Below are positions 60,189 through 64,000 of a stretch of DNA of 64,000 nt, one piece after another. The translations under genes were made by a program, and so were the position numbers. How positions within the stretch are numbered: position 1 is the stretch's first letter; each line of letters starts with the position of its first letter. The stretch comes from Macrostomum hystrix. Lineage: Eukaryota > Platyhelminthes > Macrostomidae. The stretch spans positions 2,518,501 to 2,582,500 of the forward strand of contig CATNEN010000032.1 of the NCBI GenBank assembly GCA_950097015.1. The letters run 5' to 3'. The notes under the pieces are model-generated. The model ran no database searches. It was not told the origin of the DNA and was given only the letters and a program-made list of their open reading frames with translations.

Positions 60189-60691
60189 TAGCCGATTTGG
60201 GCCTCTGAAGACTCCTTTATGAAAACTAAACTGGGCTACTAGTAGTAGGCTAGTGAGTATTTGTTCGAGAAAAAAAGTTTTTTTGTTAACTTTTTGGCAA
60301 CCTGCAAAATTTCAAACCTCGGTTTCTCCTGGTTTCGCTGTAAATCATTCAAAAGCGCCTTCTTAAAAATTAAGGCTCTGATTTTTTTAACTTTCAGGTG
60401 AAAAGTAAGTAGGATTTCATATTTTTCGACATTACCTTAGTTTAGACATTAACGCTCGTTTATTTCTCTTGGTTTGCTTTAGCAGCATAACGGTGTGCAA
60501 ATTTCGAACCGCTCTTTGTTTAACAACGGCGCGGCTAGCCAGAACCGGATCCAACCGGCTTAGAACTTTAGTTCATCTCTGTGTACTTTTCATAGCTTTT
60601 TCTATGAAGCAAACTAAAATTAAAAATATCATATGCTTTTGTAAGCTCACATTTCCGCTGTCGATTACAGAATGATCTAACTATCGTCAAA

Positions 60692-60697
60692 AATAAA
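60692..60697 (+). promoter_or_regulatory. Candidate polyadenylation signal of the AJM-1-like gene
   Basis: AATAAA about 500 bp after the stop codon, followed within 30-50 bp by T-rich sequence. The first canonical hexamer downstream of the gene on this strand that I noticed. Confidence 0.4.
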
Positions 60698-61798
60698 CTT
60701 TGTGAAGTCATCAATTACTAATTAAAAGTTTGATTATTCTAATCTGGATTAGCTACACAAGAAAGAAAAACTTGAGTTTAGATTATATTTCCATGACATC
60801 TGAGCACGGAGCACTAAGTCCATCAGATCTCATTGGTTGGGGCGGGACAGAAAATTATCAAAATCCACAGATTCTATGTCGCATGTCTTGAAAAAATATT
60901 TCAATTTTACGTTACTTGAAAAGTTTTCATGCAGATGAAAAAATACGTTAAAATGTTAGTATTTCTACTGAACAGAAAGTAGTATAAAATCTTCACCTAA
61001 AATGTGCCTGCGTGGCCCATCTATAAAATATAGATCTGTGCCAAAATCAAGGCAGATAAACTCACGGCAGCCAATCAGAATGCTTGGTGGACTGAGTCAG
61101 AGAGCTTAAATCTATTCCAGCCAATTACAGATAGGTTAGCGGAGGGTTGGGACGTGGGGTTTAAAAACAGGTTTGAATAAAAAAACTATTCTAATAGCAT
61201 TATTGATTTTCAAAATCGATTGACGCTGAAAACGTGGCGATTTTTTGTTGCCGACTAAAGCTCCAAGGACCACCAGGAAAAGTACTTTGTTATAAGACTT
61301 GTCTAGTCTAGTAATCCTTGTGCATTTCCTTATATCCTTTGGAAGTAGATATCAAATCATTCCCAAAATATAAGTCTGTCTATTTAGAACTCAGACAGGA
61401 AAACTATGAAACTTTCCAAAGGATATATGAGGTACCTACGTGTCACTCAAAGATAACCTACTTTTTTCGCTGTTACAAACCGTTAAAATAAAAGATAATA
61501 CAATTAACACATAAAAATAGCTTGCAGAAAAAATATAAAACGATAACTATAGAATGTGTACAAACAGTTCGCAATTAGATTCGTCACTGCACACAGTCTA
61601 GGAAACTAAAAACAACACAGGCTTCTAAGGATTTAGAGTTCTTTTCTAAAAATATAGAATATTAAAGAACAATTTTTTGAGGACAATGCTTCCAGAAAAA
61701 ATTGTAGCTTTCAATAAAATAAGCGTGTTTAAAACAATAAAAGTTGCGTCATAGTTTGTGAAGCTGAAATTTCAATTACTCCATTGAATTTTAGATTT
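60698..61798. other. Convergent intergenic region, no gene recognised
   Basis: AT-rich sequence between the 3' ends of the AJM-1-like (plus) and otopetrin-like (minus) genes. No tandem array and no RNA gene seen. Confidence 0.5.
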
Positions 61799-63655
61799 TC
61801 AAACAGTTTGCCCAGCTTCATCGGTAGCCGGTGTTGCTTCTTTTTGAAACACTCGGATCACCACGTCAAAATCAAGCTCTACTGGCATTTCGCCATCTGG
61901 TTCTGCGTTGCTGGCATTCTTATAAAATTTTATGTGCCCCTTCAAGTCGTAAATGAACACAGCGGAGTGAAACCTGAAGAAAACCTGCAGCGGCATTAAA
62001 AGAATTAGCAACAAGTCGTCTTTCTCGTCATTTGTCTCGAAGTAAATTGAGAAGCATATAGCTCTCAGCATCCATTCGGCACAGTTGAGCAGGATTAGCA
62101 AGTTCAGGATTGCGTACACAAACTCGATTGCAGCTTTTCGCTCTGCGTTTTCATCAGCATAAGTTGTTTTGCAGAATCTCGTGAACCAGGGGATTTTTTT
62201 TTGGAGTCTGTTATCGATGGTGAAGCCGCCGAGAAGGGCCAGCTCTAGGACGGCTACTTGCAACCCGCTCTGCAAAAAGCTTGTGAAGCATGTTGTAAGC
62301 TGAACTATGGCTGCATCCTGACTATGGTTGGTAGCATTATTATTAGCGGCCGGTGCAGACAAGGAGTGAGCTAATGGTCCCACTCTGTTAATGTTTCCCA
62401 CAAGTATAGCAAAAAAACCAATCCACAGAAGTATTCGATCAACTAGGTGAGTGGTGCTGATCCTCTGGCCGCGATAGGGCCGAATATAGAAGAGTAGTAC
62501 AGTTCCACCCAAAAATTCAACGAAGTTCAGAGCCAGTTGAAAGGAAAAGAAACCGATCTTGAGTTGCAGGTCGTTTTCTTTTCTGAAGCGAACAAAAGCA
62601 ATAACGATGATTGAGAAAAGCACAAACAGCAGTCCAAGCATCAAGGTGAACGCGTGACTCCTGAGAGATTCGAAGTCGATTTTCGGCTTATAACTTAATG
62701 ACTGCGCGTCCGTGGGCTCACGGTAGCTCTTCAGCAGTTTGCTAATCTTCTCACTGGCTTCTTCTGAAGAGCTAATGGATTCTAGACGATTCAAGAATTC
62801 ACCTAGGCAGTTCAGGTTGGAAATCATTGTGTACGACATGAGCGCTGCCATAACGCAGTACTCGATTGTAAATGGATATAGAATATGTTCTAAAGTCTCA
62901 ACTTCGGCGGCTTCGAAGCAATAAGTTCGTATATGTTTGAATCTTTTTTTTTTATCTCTAATTTGCAGTAGTTCTGCATTCACAGTCGAAAACCACACCC
63001 CGATGTTGGCTGCCATTATAATAAACAGCAAAATACACGACAGTCTGAGTCTAGAGTGAATTGCTGTGTCGAAGTATTTGAAGAAGAACCGTGTCTGTGT
63101 TGCAGCAAAGGTAAGTACGGTCAATCCTTCAACGATAGCGTATTCTTGTCCCAAATTTGGTTCTTTTATTTCGTGCAAAATCGAGCAGATGGTACCAATA
63201 GCAATTGAGAGACAGTGCAGAACTGAAAAAACGACAAACGTACCAACAAATAAATTTGATGGCAGCGAGGAGAACAACCGTGGAGTCTGGAGCGAGTTGT
63301 GGTCAACACTGGCCGGAACTTTTCTAAGCATTAGTGATCTATCGTTAGTCCTCCTCACCTCAGACCCGTCTCCTCGCTTCAGCACAAAGCACTCAAGGAT
63401 GAGAATGGAGACAATCGCCGAACAAACAGAAAGGCATCTAATCACAGTGAATACGCAACTACAATTGTTTGTGATTTCATGATATTTGTTGGCATTCAAC
63501 TCCACGGCAATGGACACTGCTACCATGCAAAGCAGCAAAGTGAACCCGGCGATCATCCAACCGACGCTTATGACCAACGGCTTGATGCTTCCGTTGCTCT
63601 GCAAACATTGAAATAATTCAAATCTGCAGATGACTCCTTTGCTGTACAAAATCAT
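61799..63655 (-). CDS. Otopetrin-like proton channel (12 transmembrane segments)
   Basis: A single long frame gives 618 aa from the first in-frame ATG (63655), near the family's usual size. I count 12 hydrophobic segments, in two groups of six separated by a soluble loop (around SSSEEASEKISKLL), as in otopetrins. Family signatures: TQTRFFFKYFD at the end of TM4, RLRLSCILLFIIMAANIGVWF in TM5 (cf. the conserved ATN-W motif), YPFTIEYCVMAALMSY in TM6, and PLQVFFRFHSAVFIYDL in TM12. Otopetrins are pH-gated proton channels of the plasma membrane, used in acid sensing and mineralised-organ development. An alternative reading has an upstream exon: TTTGCAG at 63605-63599 is a good acceptor and the frame continues in phase 0 from 63598 (599 aa), just before TM1. 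Open sequence upstream of the ATG to 63736 has no other ATG. Family is secure; the exact N-terminus is not. Confidence 0.87.
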   Translation of the reverse strand: MILYSKGVICRFELFQCLQSNGSIKPLVISVGWMIAGFTLLLCMVAVSIAVELNANKYHEITNNCSCVFTVIRCLSVCSAIVSILILECFVLKRGDGSEVRRTNDRSLMLRKVPASVDHNSLQTPRLFSSLPSNLFVGTFVVFSVLHCLSIAIGTICSILHEIKEPNLGQEYAIVEGLTVLTFAATQTRFFFKYFDTAIHSRLRLSCILLFIIMAANIGVWFSTVNAELLQIRDKKKRFKHIRTYCFEAAEVETLEHILYPFTIEYCVMAALMSYTMISNLNCLGEFLNRLESISSSEEASEKISKLLKSYREPTDAQSLSYKPKIDFESLRSHAFTLMLGLLFVLFSIIVIAFVRFRKENDLQLKIGFFSFQLALNFVEFLGGTVLLFYIRPYRGQRISTTHLVDRILLWIGFFAILVGNINRVGPLAHSLSAPAANNNATNHSQDAAIVQLTTCFTSFLQSGLQVAVLELALLGGFTIDNRLQKKIPWFTRFCKTTYADENAERKAAIEFVYAILNLLILLNCAEWMLRAICFSIYFETNDEKDDLLLILLMPLQVFFRFHSAVFIYDLKGHIKFYKNASNAEPDGEMPVELDFDVVIRVFQKEATPATDEAGQTV

Positions 63656-63736
63656 ATCCAAGGGAAGGAAGGGGGCAAGGAGACCAGAAAGAGGCTTATT
63701 ATTAGACTGAATTGCAGCAGAAAAGTGTCTTTTCAC

Positions 63737-64000
63737 AGTAGAAAGACACCGCTGTTAATGAGAAAGAGTGAGCAACATAAAATGTAAGGCAATATGATAA
63801 TTTTACGCTTTTAAACTATATGATTTCATAATTTTCCTAATTTTCGACACACCCGTCGCGCAGTGATGATGAAATCCAGACAAAGTTAAGCGAAAGTTAA
63901 GTTAAGTGGTCCAAGTTGGTCAAAAAAGTAATAAAAAAATGGTTTCTACCAAAAGAAAAGACTTTCTGCCAACTTATAAGCCGAGAATTTTCACGAGATA
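63737..64000. other. Sequence upstream of the otopetrin-like gene
   Basis: Would hold the promoter or a 5' exon of the minus-strand gene; no clear element or open exon recognised before the window ends. Confidence 0.4.

Noticed and set aside
1-64000. A novel multi-gene system or gene cluster
   Set aside because: The five recognisable genes belong to unrelated conserved animal families, lie on both strands with kilobases of repeats between them, and show no shared pathway or co-regulation signal.

Overview
This is a repeat-rich animal nuclear genome window. The genes have introns with GT-AG borders in consistent phase, the coding uses the standard code, and the products are animal families: a PIM kinase, a FOXRED1 flavoprotein, profilin, an AJM-1 type apical-junction protein and an otopetrin. 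There are no bacterial operons. The mix of moderate GC, very high minisatellite content, a tRNA-derived SINE family, and a gene whose first recognisable exon lacks an ATG but begins in frame at a splice acceptor suggests a flatworm (a Macrostomum-like free-living species is my best guess). The species is inference only.

Layout. 1-5.9 kb: two minisatellites and unannotated sequence. 5.9-10.5 kb (minus): four-exon PIM-like Ser/Thr kinase, assembled here in full (377 aa). 10.5-12.6 kb: unique sequence with a foldback element. 12.6-31.2 kb: no gene recognised; dominated by about a dozen tandem arrays, including a 2.9 kb array of a 23 bp unit and a 2.5 kb array of 27-30 bp units. 31.3-43.7 kb (minus): FOXRED1-like mitochondrial FAD oxidoreductase, eight coding positions plus one alternative exon, with almost every intron stuffed with its own private minisatellite. 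43.7-46.7 kb: three more arrays. 46.8-47.2 kb (minus): profilin, one exon. 47.2-51.3 kb: intergenic, with one full-length SINE. 51.4-60.2 kb (plus): AJM-1-like gene, four coding exons including a 41 bp microexon, 1434 aa. 61.8-63.7 kb (minus): otopetrin-like 12-TM channel, one large exon.

Roughly 38% of the window (about 24.6 kb) lies in 26 minisatellite or simple-repeat arrays, nearly all with a different unit. The open reading frames inside these arrays are by-products of repeat periodicity and are not annotated as genes.

The most notable observations are in the FOXRED1-like gene: (1) two exons with identical splice phases that encode the same homologous protein segment, looking like mutually exclusive alternative exons; (2) an apparent start codon that must come from another exon or a spliced leader; (3) a last intron with about 680 bp completely free of AG on the transcribed strand, made of repeat units that each carry a branch-site-like motif. 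The genes have no evident pathway link to each other; this is an ordinary stretch of animal chromosome rather than a functional cluster.
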